Below are positions 44,603-54,793 of a stretch of DNA of 64,000 nucleotides, piece by piece (position 1 is the stretch's first letter; each line of letters begins with the position of its first letter). The DNA is from Bacillus sp. B15-48 (GTDB lineage Bacteria; Bacillota; Bacilli; Bacillales; Cytobacillaceae), in contig NZ_WOFU01000005.1 of the NCBI RefSeq assembly GCF_016879755.1, forward strand, positions 1 to 64,000, read 5' to 3'. The translations under genes were made by a program, and so were the position numbers. The notes beneath the pieces were generated by a model. The model was not told the DNA's origin. It saw only the letters and a list, made by a program, of their open reading frames with translations, and searched no databases.

Positions 44603-46021
44603 TTATAACTTGTAACAAACTTTTCCAGGATTTAAAATCAAGTTTGGATCAAATACTCGTTTAATATCTTGCATCAAGCGCATATTTACGTCACCAAGTG
44701 ATTTTTCTAAGTATTCTACCTTTCCCAATCCAATCCCATGCTCCCCAGAAACTTGTCCTCCAAATTCTGTTGCTTTATCGTATGCATAGTTCATGAAAAT
44801 ATGAACACGGCGTTTAAATTCCTCTTCTTCCAAATCATTGCTGCAAGTATAGATATGGAGATTGCCGTCTCCTGCATGGCCGAAACTCTTGATTGTTAAA
44901 CCGACCTCTTCCTCAATCGATTTAATATAACTTAAATATGGAGCAATCTTATTGATTGGTACGACAACGTCACATTCATCTAATAATTTTGTTTCTTTTG
45001 AAATCGCTTCCAAGAAAGACCCTCTCGCTTCTCGAACATCTTTTTTCACCTGGGATTCATTTGCAACCAAAACATCAATTGCACCTGATTCATAGAGCAC
45101 TTCACTAGCACGTTCTACCGTCGCATCTAATTCATCTTCAGTAGCTGCATCAAATGTAACGAGAAGGTAAGCACTCACTTCCGTGCCATTTACTTCCTTC
45201 GGAAACACCTGTTTTCCTACGTATCTCTCTGAGGATTCTACAATATCACGCTCCATAAACTCAATCGACTGTGGTGCCAAATGGTTCATGAAAATTTGCG
45301 GGACAGTATTGATACATGTCTCTAAATCTTCATATGGAAGAATCAATGTCATATATTCTTTTGGCTGAGGAAGTAGTTTCAAGGTTAATTCTGTGATAAT
45401 TCCTAGTGTACCTTCTGAACCAACCATAAGATTTACCATACTATATCCCGAACTATTTTTCGTGACAGAGGAGCCGAAATTAGAAACTTCTCCAGTTGGC
45501 AGAACGACAGTCATTGCGCGAACAGATTCTCGTGTACAACCATATTTGACAGCTCGCATGCCACCTGCATTTGTCGAAACATTTCCGCCTAAAGTAGCAA
45601 ACCGTTCCCCTGGATCTGGAGCATACATAAGACCTTTTTTAGCGGCATCATCAGCAAGTTCTGCCAATAACACGCCAGGTTGAACTTTAACTACTAGATT
45701 TTCCAAGTCATATTCTAAAATTTGATTCATTGCTTTCATATTTAATAAGACACCGCCAAGAATTGGTACAGCTCCTCCTACTAGGCCAGTCCCAGATCCT
45801 CTCGGTGTAACAGGAATTTTATGTTCGTTGCAAATTTCCATGATTTTAGAAATTTCTTCTGTACTAGTGACATCGATTGCGACATCCGGCATTTTCTTCC
45901 CATATATAGGCATTTCATCTTGACTGAAATCTAAACTGATGTCACCATTCAGTTTAACGCGGTTTGGTGCAATTGCTTCAAATTGTTCAATGATTTCTGG
46001 TGTAACTTTCTGATAGTCCAT
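44603..46021 (-). CDS. FAD-binding oxidase, GlcD family
   Basis: Flavoprotein of 472 residues. FAD-binding type 4 domain with PVTPRGSGTGLVGGAVP and NVSTNAGGMRAVKYG; the C-terminal domain has GHAGDGNLH and SGEHGIGLGK. It oxidises a D-2-hydroxyacid such as glycolate or D-lactate. ATG after ACAGGAGG. It lies 3' of a TRAP carboxylate transporter with ~400 bases between, so a shared substrate is possible but the genes are not clearly one operon. Confidence 0.88.
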   Translation of the reverse strand: MDYQKVTPEIIEQFEAIAPNRVKLNGDISLDFSQDEMPIYGKKMPDVAIDVTSTEEISKIMEICNEHKIPVTPRGSGTGLVGGAVPILGGVLLNMKAMNQILEYDLENLVVKVQPGVLLAELADDAAKKGLMYAPDPGERFATLGGNVSTNAGGMRAVKYGCTRESVRAMTVVLPTGEVSNFGSSVTKNSSGYSMVNLMVGSEGTLGIITELTLKLLPQPKEYMTLILPYEDLETCINTVPQIFMNHLAPQSIEFMERDIVESSERYVGKQVFPKEVNGTEVSAYLLVTFDAATEDELDATVERASEVLYESGAIDVLVANESQVKKDVREARGSFLEAISKETKLLDECDVVVPINKIAPYLSYIKSIEEEVGLTIKSFGHAGDGNLHIYTCSNDLEEEEFKRRVHIFMNYAYDKATEFGGQVSGEHGIGLGKVEYLEKSLGDVNMRLMQDIKRVFDPNLILNPGKVCYKL

Positions 46022-46330
46022 TACGTGCCTCCTGTAAATATATAATATACTCCGTAAGTTCTATTACTCTATGTATTCGCTTACAACTAAAATTATATTG
46101 AAGATATAACAATATAACAATGACAAACAGGTGAACAAAACTTTTAATGGTGTTAATGATTGTAGAGTTAAAGATGAAGAGATGATCTTTTCTTTTGTTA
46201 TTAATTGCTTTCATTACACTAAACCACTTTTTTTCAGCTCGGTAGCTTTAAATACACGATGCAACTGAAAAATGAAAAAACCCCCTTCGATTAAAAGAAT
46301 ATTATGTTAATAAAATGATTCAGAAAATAC

Positions 46331-46399
46331 AAAAAGTCAGTTACTAAAGAGATTCCTAATAAAATCTAGGTAATCACTTTATCCAACTGACTTTTTATT
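46331..46399 (-). terminator. Terminator after dctP
   Basis: AAAAAGTCAGTT pairs with AACTGACTTTTT across a ~44-base AT-rich loop that itself can fold (ATTCC...). It lies just past the dctP stop. Confidence 0.55.
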
Positions 46400-46417
46400 A
46401 TAAAAATAGATCTTTAA

Positions 46418-47464
46418 TTATTGATTCAGAAAATCTAAGGTACGATTATATAAATCTTCCCCAACTGAATCGATATTCTTTTCAATGGCGGGTTGTACAG
46501 AATCTCTAAACATCTCAAACTGTTCAGGAGTTAATTCATGAATTTCAACCCCTGCCTCCTCAAGCTTTTCAATTGAAAGTTCTTCTTGTTCAAGTGTAAG
46601 ATTCCTAGCAAACTCAATCGTTTCATCAGCCGCTTCCAAAACGACTTGTTGTAAGTCTTCAGGGAGTTTTTCAAAGAATGTATTATTAATTGTTAACATA
46701 TACAAATTAATTACATGGTTTGTTAACGTAATGTTTTTACTTACCTCATGAAATTGACCATTATACATAAGCGGCAATGTTGTTGTTAAACCGTCGATAA
46801 CCCCTTGTTGCAATGAAGTGTATACTTCTGCAAAGGTAATTGGAGTTGGATTACCACCCATTACTTCAATTGTATCCATGAAAAATGCAGATCCAGGTGT
46901 GCGAATACTTAACCCATTTAAGTCATTAGGCTCTTCTACTTTATGGTTGCTATTCATAATTGATAATAACCCAAGATCATAGTATCCTAAAATTCTAACT
47001 CCTGTTTCATTTTCAAATTCTTTAGTCAAGTCTTGCATGATTGGACTTTCTATATAACTATATAATTGATCACGATTTTCAAATAAAAACGGGACATCAA
47101 AAATATAATACCCATTTACGCCTGCTGTTTGCGCCGGAATAAACGTTGACATTCCATTCAATTCTGCTGTTCCTTCTCGTTGTAACTGAAAATGTTCTTC
47201 ATCTGATGAAGATAACGTTCCGTTTAAATAAATCTCAACTTGTAATCGACCATCACTCTTTTCTTCTGCTAACTCTTTAAACTTTAAAAAAGTTGTCGCT
47301 ACATAATTATCTTCAGAAACTACAGTCGGTAAGCGCAGTTTATAAACCTTATCCGGATCATTATTATTTTCTGACGCAGTCTCACTAGCATTCCCACCAC
47401 ATGCAGCTAAAACAAGTAGTGAAATCATCAAAAGAACCGTCAAATAAAGCTTTTTTCCATTCAT
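46418..47464 (-). CDS. dctP: TRAP transporter substrate-binding lipoprotein DctP
   Basis: Solute receptor of 348 residues, lipobox VLAAC near residue 23. It has GLSIRTPGSAFFMDTIEVMG and the following ITFAEVYTSLQQGVIDG, typical of DctP proteins whose conserved Arg binds a substrate carboxylate. ATG chosen after TTTAGGGGGA; the longer frame has no signal-like start. Separated from dctM by a broken acyl-CoA ligase gene. Confidence 0.88.
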   Translation of the reverse strand: MNGKKLYLTVLLMISLLVLAACGGNASETASENNNDPDKVYKLRLPTVVSEDNYVATTFLKFKELAEEKSDGRLQVEIYLNGTLSSSDEEHFQLQREGTAELNGMSTFIPAQTAGVNGYYIFDVPFLFENRDQLYSYIESPIMQDLTKEFENETGVRILGYYDLGLLSIMNSNHKVEEPNDLNGLSIRTPGSAFFMDTIEVMGGNPTPITFAEVYTSLQQGVIDGLTTTLPLMYNGQFHEVSKNITLTNHVINLYMLTINNTFFEKLPEDLQQVVLEAADETIEFARNLTLEQEELSIEKLEEAGVEIHELTPEQFEMFRDSVQPAIEKNIDSVGEDLYNRTLDFLNQ

Positions 47465-47631
47465 TGTTTTTCCCCCTAAATTCCTTTTTATTGTTTTTAT
47501 ACAGTTAAGCATTGTTTAAGATTCGTAATACATAATCCCCTCCTGTTTCAACTTTTCAATTTCTTTTCCGACTGCTTAAATCCAATATTCGCAAAGATTT
47601 TAAAGGCATGTCATTTATCCTTCCTTTCCTT

Positions 47632-49186
47632 TTAAACCGACTTATTTACATTTTCCAAATACGGTTCTTTTAATTTATTTTTCAGCACTTTGCCACTTGC
47701 ATTTCTAGGTAATTCAGCTAAAAATTCAACGGATGAAGGCTTTTTATAACTAGCTAAATTTCTTTTACAATGATCAATAATTTGTTGTTCCGACAAGGAT
47801 TTCCCTTTTTTCAAGACAATAAATGCTTTCACTTGTTCGCCCCATTCAAGACTAGGAATTCCGATTACTGCCGTCTCCAATACTTCAGGAAGCATCTCAA
47901 TCACTTTTTCAACTTCAGCAGGGTAAATATTTTCACCACCACTGATAATCATGTCTTTCTTTCGATCAACGATATAAATATAGCCATGCTCATCTCTAAC
48001 CCCAATATCTCCGGTGTAAAGCCACTGATTCTTAATGGCTTTTTTCGTTTCAAGATCTCGATTCCAGTATCCTTTCGTAATCTGTGGTGCCTGAGCAATG
48101 ATCTCCCCCGCCTCACCGACAGAAACCGCTTCGCCTTTTTCATTCACAATTTTTACTTCCGATAAAACTGCAGGTCTCCCAGCCGACTTTAATAATTGAT
48201 GATTTTCGGTCATTGCATATCGATGATCTTCTGGTGTTAATAATAAAAATGGGGTCCCCTCCGTCATTCCATATCCTTGTAAAAATTCGCATTGAAAGAC
48301 TTCAATCGCTTCTCTTTAACGTCTGTGCAGAGATGGTGGAACCACCATACAGAAACAAACGTAAGTGTGTAAAATCAAACCGATTAAGATTTTCAACTTC
48401 TAATGATTTATTAATCATTGTAGGCACAGGTGATGAAAAGGTAATTTGATAATCATTGATGATTTGGAGAAACAATTCTGGTTTGTACTCTTTCATCATC
48501 GTCATTTTTGCGCCTTTAATAATTGATGGAAATAAGGCCACTAATCCAGACAAATGGAAAAGTGGAGAGACGATTAACGTATGATCGTCATGAACAATTT
48601 TTGCTTCGATAATGTATCTAGTCGAGGTTTCAATTAAATTTCGATGAGTATGAATGACCCCTTTAGGGATTCCAGTCGTACCACTTGTATACAAAATGCC
48701 ATAGATGTCCTCTTCATCCACATCTAACTCTGGTTCCTTCGCATCGCTTACGGAAAGGAATTGCTCATAACGAAAGTCAAATTCAGTTTTCTCCTCATCT
48801 ACGATAATCGTAATAATTGGAGTTGAATCTTCTAAACTACTCTTTATTACATTTCTAAATTCTGCCCCTAAAAAGAGGGCCTTCGGGTCACAGTCTTTTA
48901 GAATAAATTTGATTTCATTTTCATTTAATCTAAAGTTAAGCGGCACGAGAATTGCCCCAATTTTCGCGACTGCATAAGCGATTTCAACATATTGATAGCC
49001 ATTTTTTAATAGTACAGCTACTCGATCTCCCGCATGAACTCCACTATCAAGCAATGCATGAGCAAGTTGATTTACTCGTTTATTTAGTTGCTGATATGTC
49101 ATAGCAATGTCTTGAGCAGGGTCAATTAATGCCTTTTTATCAGGGTATTTTAAACTCGTCGCTCGTAACGTTCCTCCGATATTCAA
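47632..49186 (-). pseudogene. AMP-forming acyl-CoA ligase, frameshifted
   Basis: Two abutting frames make one ANL-superfamily ligase of about 515 residues. The N-terminal part has ILYTSGTTGIPKGVIHTHRN (AMP motif) and stops at TLKRSD. The C-terminal part carries GYGMTEGTPF, LYTGDIGVRDEHGYIYIVDRK and the catalytic Lys segment PRNASGKVLKNKL. Near 48311 the minus strand reads AAGAGAAGCGATTGA; removing one A restores TLKRAIEVFQ and an unbroken gene. So it is a one-base insertion or a sequencing error. TTG start after AAAAGGATG. It lies inside the TRAP operon and could activate the imported acid. Confidence 0.85.
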
Positions 49187-49289
49187 CAGGATTCATCCTT
49201 TTCAGAAAAAATTTTTGATAGATTACTCAATAACTCATTGTTTTTTGAATAAAGGTAATATTCAGTCATAAAATAATACTCTCATGTCT

Positions 49290-50582
49290 TTATCCGAGCA
49301 GTTGTGGTAAAAACAACGATATTTGCGGGAAGATCGTAATGAGTAAAAGTACAATTAACAACGATATGAAAATAGGGACCAAGTATTTAAATGTTTTTTC
49401 AAATGAAACCCCAGCCATTCTCGCTGCAATATATAAATTAACTCCCATCGGTGGTGTTAATAATCCAAGGGTTAAATTAATACTTACGATAATTCCAAAA
49501 TGCATCGGGTCTACCCCAAGGTTCATGGCAATCGGCAATAAGAGCGGCACGAAAATCATTAGTGCAGCGATTGTCTCCATTACCATTCCAACAACGAGTA
49601 AAAAAACATTAATAATTAAAAGAATGACAATTGGATTGGTTGAAATGCCACTAATTAATTCTGATAAATATTGTGGGATTTGCAACATCGATAACACTCT
49701 TCCAAAGAAAGCGGCAGAACCTACTAAAATCAGGACCCCGCCACTGACAGCAGAAGTTCGCAAAAAGATTTCAGGGATATTTTTAATTCCAATTTCCTTA
49801 TGAATAAATAAACTTACAAATAGACTGTAAAATACCGCAATAACTGCTGCCTCAGTTGGTGTGAAAATCCCCCCGTATATTCCTCCTAAAACGATGACAG
49901 GTGCGAGCAGTGCATATTTCGCATCCCACATCGCCTTAAGCATCTCTGAAAAAGTATTTTTTTCTCCTCTCGGATAGCCTTCGCGTTTACAAATGATAAC
50001 GTTTACAATAATCAATGCTATCCCTATCATAATCCCTGGAATAATACCGGCAATAAATAAATTGCCAATCGATACATCCGACATGACTCCATATAAGATT
50101 AATAGGATACTCGGGGGAACAATCGGCCCCATTGAACCAGTACTAGCAATTAGTGAAGCAGCATACGGTTTGGCGTAGCCTTTACTAATCATATAGGGAA
50201 TCATAATCCCACCGATTGCTGCAACCGTTGCTGGTCCTGAACCGGAGATAGCTGCAAAAATAAAACTGGCCATTACAGTAATTATTCCAAGTCCACCTGT
50301 AAATGACCCAATCAACTTTTCAGCAAAGCTAACGAGGCGTTTCGCAATCCCTCCGGTACTCATAATTTCACCAGCTAAAATGAACAACGGAATCGCGATT
50401 AATGGAAAGGAATCACTTGCTCCAAATGAAGCGGTAATGAAAAGGTTTAAACTTGCTAAATCATTAACCAATAAAACAATAACACTAGAAATACCTAGTG
50501 CAATTGCTACTGGCATATTGGTAGTAATTAATAGAAAGAAAAGAAAGATTAAGAGTAAAAATGACCCAAACAAGTGATTCAC
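49290..50582 (-). CDS. dctM: TRAP transporter large permease DctM
   Basis: Membrane protein of 430 residues, about 12 helices, with SFIFAAISGSGPATVAAIGG and GSMGPIVPPSILLILYG, both TRAP-large-subunit signatures. It drives Na+-coupled import of a carboxylate. Its GTG overlaps the dctQ stop as GTGA, so translation is coupled. Confidence 0.92.
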   Translation of the reverse strand: MNHLFGSFLLLIFLFFLLITTNMPVAIALGISSVIVLLVNDLASLNLFITASFGASDSFPLIAIPLFILAGEIMSTGGIAKRLVSFAEKLIGSFTGGLGIITVMASFIFAAISGSGPATVAAIGGIMIPYMISKGYAKPYAASLIASTGSMGPIVPPSILLILYGVMSDVSIGNLFIAGIIPGIMIGIALIIVNVIICKREGYPRGEKNTFSEMLKAMWDAKYALLAPVIVLGGIYGGIFTPTEAAVIAVFYSLFVSLFIHKEIGIKNIPEIFLRTSAVSGGVLILVGSAAFFGRVLSMLQIPQYLSELISGISTNPIVILLIINVFLLVVGMVMETIAALMIFVPLLLPIAMNLGVDPMHFGIIVSINLTLGLLTPPMGVNLYIAARMAGVSFEKTFKYLVPIFISLLIVLLLITIFPQISLFLPQLLG

Positions 50583-51061
50583 CCCTTACTTAAAGTTCCA
50601 TATTTAAACTCCTTTATCGCTAGCCACAATAATCTGAACGCCATTAATGTATAACCAATTGGAATTGAAATATAAACGATACCGATTGGAATTTGCATGG
50701 CTGTTGAGGTATTATTGCTCCCTAATAGATTGATACTATACTTAAAACCTATATAAGCTATGAAAACTGAAAAGAGAAACCAGAGAATATTTCCAACCAT
50801 TTCAAGATATGGTCTTACCTTTTCCGGAAAGGCCATTTTTAACGCTTCGATTTTAATATGAGAATTTTCAATGATTGCATAACTTGCCCCGACAAATGTA
50901 AACCAAATGAACAAATAACGTGATAATTCACCAGCCCACCGAAACGAATTACTAAAAACATATCTAGCAACAATTTCCATCCCCATTACAATTGAAATCG
51001 CCATTAACAGGATAAAACAGACATACCCTTCAATCGGTACTTTCCTCCAATTGGTAGCCAT
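50579..51061 (-). CDS. dctQ: TRAP transporter small permease DctQ
   Basis: Four-helix protein of 160 residues with FRWAGELSRYLFIWFTFVGASYAI, the conserved helix pair of DctQ. ATG after AAAGGAGG. First gene of the leftward TRAP operon. Confidence 0.9.
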   Translation of the reverse strand: MATNWRKVPIEGYVCFILLMAISIVMGMEIVARYVFSNSFRWAGELSRYLFIWFTFVGASYAIIENSHIKIEALKMAFPEKVRPYLEMVGNILWFLFSVFIAYIGFKYSINLLGSNNTSTAMQIPIGIVYISIPIGYTLMAFRLLWLAIKEFKYGTLSKG

Positions 51062-51423
51062 TTAATATTCCTCCTTCATTGTAATAAAAGGAATAATCGT
51101 ATCCTACACGATACCTACAATTTCTATAGTTGTGACAAGCTTCCTTTTATATCTTCACCTTCTTCGTGTTTCCATCTTTTACAGTTTTCAAATAATTTCA
51201 TCACCTCTTTTTAAAAAAATAAAACAAACAGTTGTTTCACAATGAGTCACAAACATTGTTTTTTTAGGTAGATTTAACAGGTTTTATTTTTTCAAACGAC
51301 TATTTGTTTTTATTATAATTGTTCAGAACTTATTCATCAAGTAATTATTCTGAAAATACAAAAAATTAAATTTGTAATTACTTTTGAATTTTCATTCACA
51401 TAAAATGTATTCGTTTTAGCTGA
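51062..51423. other. TRAP operon upstream region
   Basis: About 360 AT-rich bases. ATTATAATTGTTCAGAAC...TTCATCAA (51315-51341) resembles ATTGTAATTGTTTCAAATC...TTCATCAA at 61417-61445, upstream of the TetR gene. It may be a shared promoter/operator. Also contains AAACAGTTGTTT (51228-51239), a near-palindrome. Confidence 0.35.
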
Positions 51424-51462
51424 AAACAAAACTTCCCCGAACTTATTATCCGAGGAAGTTAT
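51424..51462 (-). terminator. Hairpin downstream of an orphan coding fragment
   Basis: AACTTCC and GGAAGTT pair with further CGGA/TCGG contacts; TTTTG and TTTTC follow on the minus strand. Confidence 0.5.
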
Positions 51463-51483
51463 ATATCCCTTTTTCAATATTAA

Positions 51484-51660
51484 TTACAAAATTGCATTTG
51501 CAATTAATTTATTAAATTTCCGTATGTCCACGCCTTTTTTTAGATGGACCTTAATATGCCCAGCCCTCGTCCAAAGCTCAACTTCTGCATTAAAGTCGAG
51601 AAAGCTCCCTGCATTCTCTAAGCCAGGAGAATTCCCGCCTTTAAGATGGCTGAAGAAAAA
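51484..51660 (-). pseudogene. Orphan 3' coding fragment, family unknown
   Basis: A minus-strand frame of 58 codons is open and protein-like but has no start: GGNSPGLENAGSFLDF, then AEVELWTRAGHIKVHLKKG and IRKFNKLIANAIL before TAA. An upstream in-frame TAA bounds it. It has the look of the C-terminus of a larger protein, and a hairpin follows it as after a real gene. I do not recognise the parent. Confidence 0.4.
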
Positions 51661-51938
51661 TTATTGGGGCGTTATCCCAACTATCCCCTCGTCTTGATAT
51701 AGACTGAAGAATTCATAACTTCTGTTCCAACTTTTGATAATTAGGATCTATATAATGCACTCCTACAAATTGATTAATGCTCTAGATGAAATTGATTATT
51801 TATTATTTCTACAAAAAGTGTTATCTTTTTGGAAGAATATTTTTTTATCTGAATTTTCTTTTTTAATATTTGTAACTCTATAAATTTAAAAATCATTGTA
51901 ATACATTTTTCAAAAATGGAAATGGAGGGTAAACGTAA

Positions 51939-52241
51939 GTGGAAATCAATGTGAGTGACATTGCTTTAGTTAACTTAAAAAACCTAATGGAAAAGGACAT
52001 GAGCAAAAAAGGAATTTATATATACTTAGCAGGAATGGGGTGTGGAGGTGGTGGAGCCGTCAGTTATTCGCTCGCCCCTGTGGAACAAAAAGAAGGTGAA
52101 AATACCGTGATAATTGATGAAATTCCATTTATTTATGACAATTTAATATTATTGCATACAGACAGGATATCTATTGACTATAAACCTTCAGTCTATGATA
52201 AAGAAATTTGGCTGGAACAATTTAGTGTAAAGGCTGTTTAA
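51939..52241 (+). CDS. HesB/IscA-like protein, copy 1
   Basis: Protein of 100 residues. The central IYLAGMGCGGGGAVSYSLAP holds the single Cys; the C-terminal Cys pair of true IscA is missing, so it is a HesB-like relative, not a standard A-type carrier. GTG start after GGAGGG. About 85% of positions match the second copy at 57433, and the start regions share 20 or more identical bases. Followed by its own terminator. Iron or Fe-S handling is inferred. Confidence 0.72.
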   Translation: MEINVSDIALVNLKNLMEKDMSKKGIYIYLAGMGCGGGGAVSYSLAPVEQKEGENTVIIDEIPFIYDNLILLHTDRISIDYKPSVYDKEIWLEQFSVKAV

Positions 52242-52264
52242 TTCATTAGGAAAGGCATATTTTT

Positions 52265-52306
52265 AAAAAAGCAAGTAGAGGAAACTATCCTCCACTTGCT
52301 TTTATT
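52265..52306 (+). terminator. Terminator after IscA-like copy 1
   Basis: AAAAGCAAGTAGAGGA and TCCTCCACTTGCTTTT pair with one bulge, then TATTATTT. Confidence 0.75.
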
Positions 52307-52617
52307 ATTTGCATTCAGTTCATTTTTTTTAAATCATTTTTCTGAATCATAGATAAAAATAAAATCCTCAAAAATGCTGCCCTGACGCTCCATGTAACAA
52401 CTGTGTGAGTAGTCTTAGTTTCTTTCTTCATATTCTACTACGTGAAAGTGAAATCCTTTTGTGGATGATTGCATTTTCAAGAATAGAAAAATCATCCACT
52501 CCAATAATAAATGTTGATAAATTGAAAATAATAACGCAATATGCTGTTTAAGATTTTCGCCCCAGATCCCATTATCTATTTTTTCAAAAAAACTTCATGA
52601 CAGTAACGGAGGCATAA
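52307..52617. other. Intergenic region, nothing recognised
   Basis: About 310 AT-rich bases between the IscA-like terminator and the 513-aa membrane protein. No RNA or coding remnant recognised. Confidence 0.4.
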
Positions 52618-54159
52618 ATGGATATTAATATCATCGAACAAATTACTCATTTACAGGTATTAAATCAATTCTGGATCTTGCTATTTTTCCTCGTTCCCAT
52701 GGTTCTTATTTCAAGAACGGTTGTAGCTGGAACGAGGTACTCTCCGATCTTGATTATTGTTATTTTCGGTTTAACGATGGGATACGTCCTTGTCCTAAGT
52801 GATGTAGCCACACCAGGACTTGCAGAATTTCCATTTGTAAACTTAATGGCGAATACGACAATTATCGCCTTAAGTGTCACCTTCTTTGTTGGTGGACAAG
52901 AGCTAAGAAAAATTTTGGGAAATAAAGAATTGGAAACGGATGATATGATGGTGCCATCTGAAGACGAAATCGTACTCGGTACGAATAGCACACAATTTAT
53001 TTTTATTGTCCGGGCTTTCTTCATCCTCTTCGGCATAGAAGGAATCATGAGATTTCTAACCAATAGCTCTACAACAATATTAAGCAATTATTATCCGCTC
53101 ATTTCCTATATTGGACTGGTAGGGGCTGTCATTTTCATTGATAGTAAAGCAATAATTAAAAATAAACACAGGTACATTCAAAGAGGTTTACTTGAAATCA
53201 TCTCAATTATCGTTGTCCTGTATTTGTCTTTTCTTGTTGCGTCGGTTATTCAACAGATTATTGCATTACCGCAAATTTTCTTTGCAATGATGATCTCAGC
53301 TGCATTAGGTGCAATCTTTTATAAGTGGGCATTTGGACCAACCATTCGTGCACTTTTATTTGCCGGGATTCCAGTCGTCCTAGCAGCAAACTTTATGGTA
53401 GGAGGCTCACGAATTAGTGAAGCTTTTGCAGTTGAAGGTATGAACTCCGTCATTGCGTACGGTTTTTTTGGTCAGTTGCTCTGGATGTTTGGTGGTATTG
53501 CCTTATTAATGTTTTTTGCAAAAACAGCCAACGCAAGAAATATAGCACCAGGCATGGCTGGAGCCCTTTCCCACTCTGGTTTAACAGGTGCCTGTACTGC
53601 CGGTGACTTTGGAAAAATTGCAGCCCAACGCGCACCAATTATGATTAACATTCCATTCTTTGGACATGTATTTGTTTTTTCAGTTTTAGCGATTAGTGCC
53701 GATATAGGGAAATTATGGATGTGGCCGTCACTGATTATTGTAACGATAGGAATCATCTTAACGTTCCTTGCCTTAAGGAACCTGCGGAAAGCGAACGGAG
53801 AAGATCGTAAGGAAGTGAATGCCCTCATCCAATTTTCCTTTGGATGGCAGTTATTCGCCGTATTTGGCGGCTTAACACTCCTAAGTCTTGGAGGTGTCCA
53901 AATGGATTTTGCAGCCATGGCTCAGGCGAGCGGAATTTCCCATTTTGGTTTATTTGCAGCCATTCAGGAAGGCATGTTTGGTACAGAAGCAGCACTTTTG
54001 ATTCCATTTATTTTCTCGATGCCCTTCCTCGTGCATCCCATCGTTTTCTTTATGTTTGGAAAAGCGATGGAAAATAACGGAGAAATGCCAACGAAACCTG
54101 TATATGTCCTGGCATTAATCGGGATCATTGGGATTGCAACTGCATTGTTTATTTTATAA
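52618..54159 (+). CDS. Polytopic membrane protein, transporter-like
   Basis: Protein of 513 residues with about 12 helices. A charged cytoplasmic loop (~100-125) separates the first three helices from the rest. GIPVVLAANFMVGGSR and ALSHSGLTGACTAGDFGKIAAQRAP are uncharged, Gly-rich re-entrant-like segments such as those of GltS-type symporters, but I cannot assign the family. ATG after ACGGAGG. It is alone on its transcript. Confidence 0.7.
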   Translation: MDINIIEQITHLQVLNQFWILLFFLVPMVLISRTVVAGTRYSPILIIVIFGLTMGYVLVLSDVATPGLAEFPFVNLMANTTIIALSVTFFVGGQELRKILGNKELETDDMMVPSEDEIVLGTNSTQFIFIVRAFFILFGIEGIMRFLTNSSTTILSNYYPLISYIGLVGAVIFIDSKAIIKNKHRYIQRGLLEIISIIVVLYLSFLVASVIQQIIALPQIFFAMMISAALGAIFYKWAFGPTIRALLFAGIPVVLAANFMVGGSRISEAFAVEGMNSVIAYGFFGQLLWMFGGIALLMFFAKTANARNIAPGMAGALSHSGLTGACTAGDFGKIAAQRAPIMINIPFFGHVFVFSVLAISADIGKLWMWPSLIIVTIGIILTFLALRNLRKANGEDRKEVNALIQFSFGWQLFAVFGGLTLLSLGGVQMDFAAMAQASGISHFGLFAAIQEGMFGTEAALLIPFIFSMPFLVHPIVFFMFGKAMENNGEMPTKPVYVLALIGIIGIATALFIL

Positions 54160-54283
54160 TAGCTACTAAGTGGTTAATTCAAATGAATTAGAATTTTAAG
54201 AAGAATTAAACAACCAATCCACTTATTACATAATTATTGTTCTTGTAGTAAATATTAAATTTATAACAAAATATAAGGATAAT

Positions 54284-54748
54284 ATGATTATGACAGATAA
54301 GTTAGAAGCTATTCTGTGGAGTATAGCTCTCCCAGGCTTTGCTCAGTTATTAAACAGAAAGTATGTCAAATGTAGCATTTTTATTATTTTGGAGTTGCTC
54401 GTTAATGTTTATAGTCAGTTTAATATCGTGATTCTCTATAGCTTTCAAGGAAACATTAGAGAAGCAATCGAAGCAACAAATTACCAATGGCTAATGTTCT
54501 ATCCCTGTCTATATATGTTTGCTATGTGGGACGCATATAAAGATGCCGAAGGAGAAACACCACCTTATTCTTATCTTCCTTTTGTATTTGGAGCTTATTT
54601 CTTAACCATTGGGCTTATTTACTCACCTTCACTAAAAGTAGGACAGATATTATTTGGCCCTATGTTGCTTCCAATTTTGTCTCTATTCCCAGGTTTACTG
54701 ATAGGATATTTTTTAAAGTGTATATTAATGCGGATTAAGCTTCAATGA
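54284..54748 (+). CDS. Hypothetical membrane protein, 154 aa
   Basis: Four predicted helices; the start ALPGFAQLLNRKYVKCSIFI recalls small TM2/YjfK-like Bacillus proteins with a GFAQ/GxGQ motif. Start ambiguous between the ATG at 54284 (four bases after AAGGA) and 54290. The DUF3231 gene begins 45 bases downstream. Function unknown. Confidence 0.6.
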   Translation: MIMTDKLEAILWSIALPGFAQLLNRKYVKCSIFIILELLVNVYSQFNIVILYSFQGNIREAIEATNYQWLMFYPCLYMFAMWDAYKDAEGETPPYSYLPFVFGAYFLTIGLIYSPSLKVGQILFGPMLLPILSLFPGLLIGYFLKCILMRIKLQ

Positions 54749-54793
54749 AAGTGGCAATTGTTTGAGTAATACAATAAAATGGAGGGTTTTATT

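Noticed and set aside
45987-46214. 75-codon leftward ORF upstream of the glcD-like gene
   Set aside because: It overlaps the GlcD start and its ribosome site, has AT-rich random composition and no ribosome site of its own.
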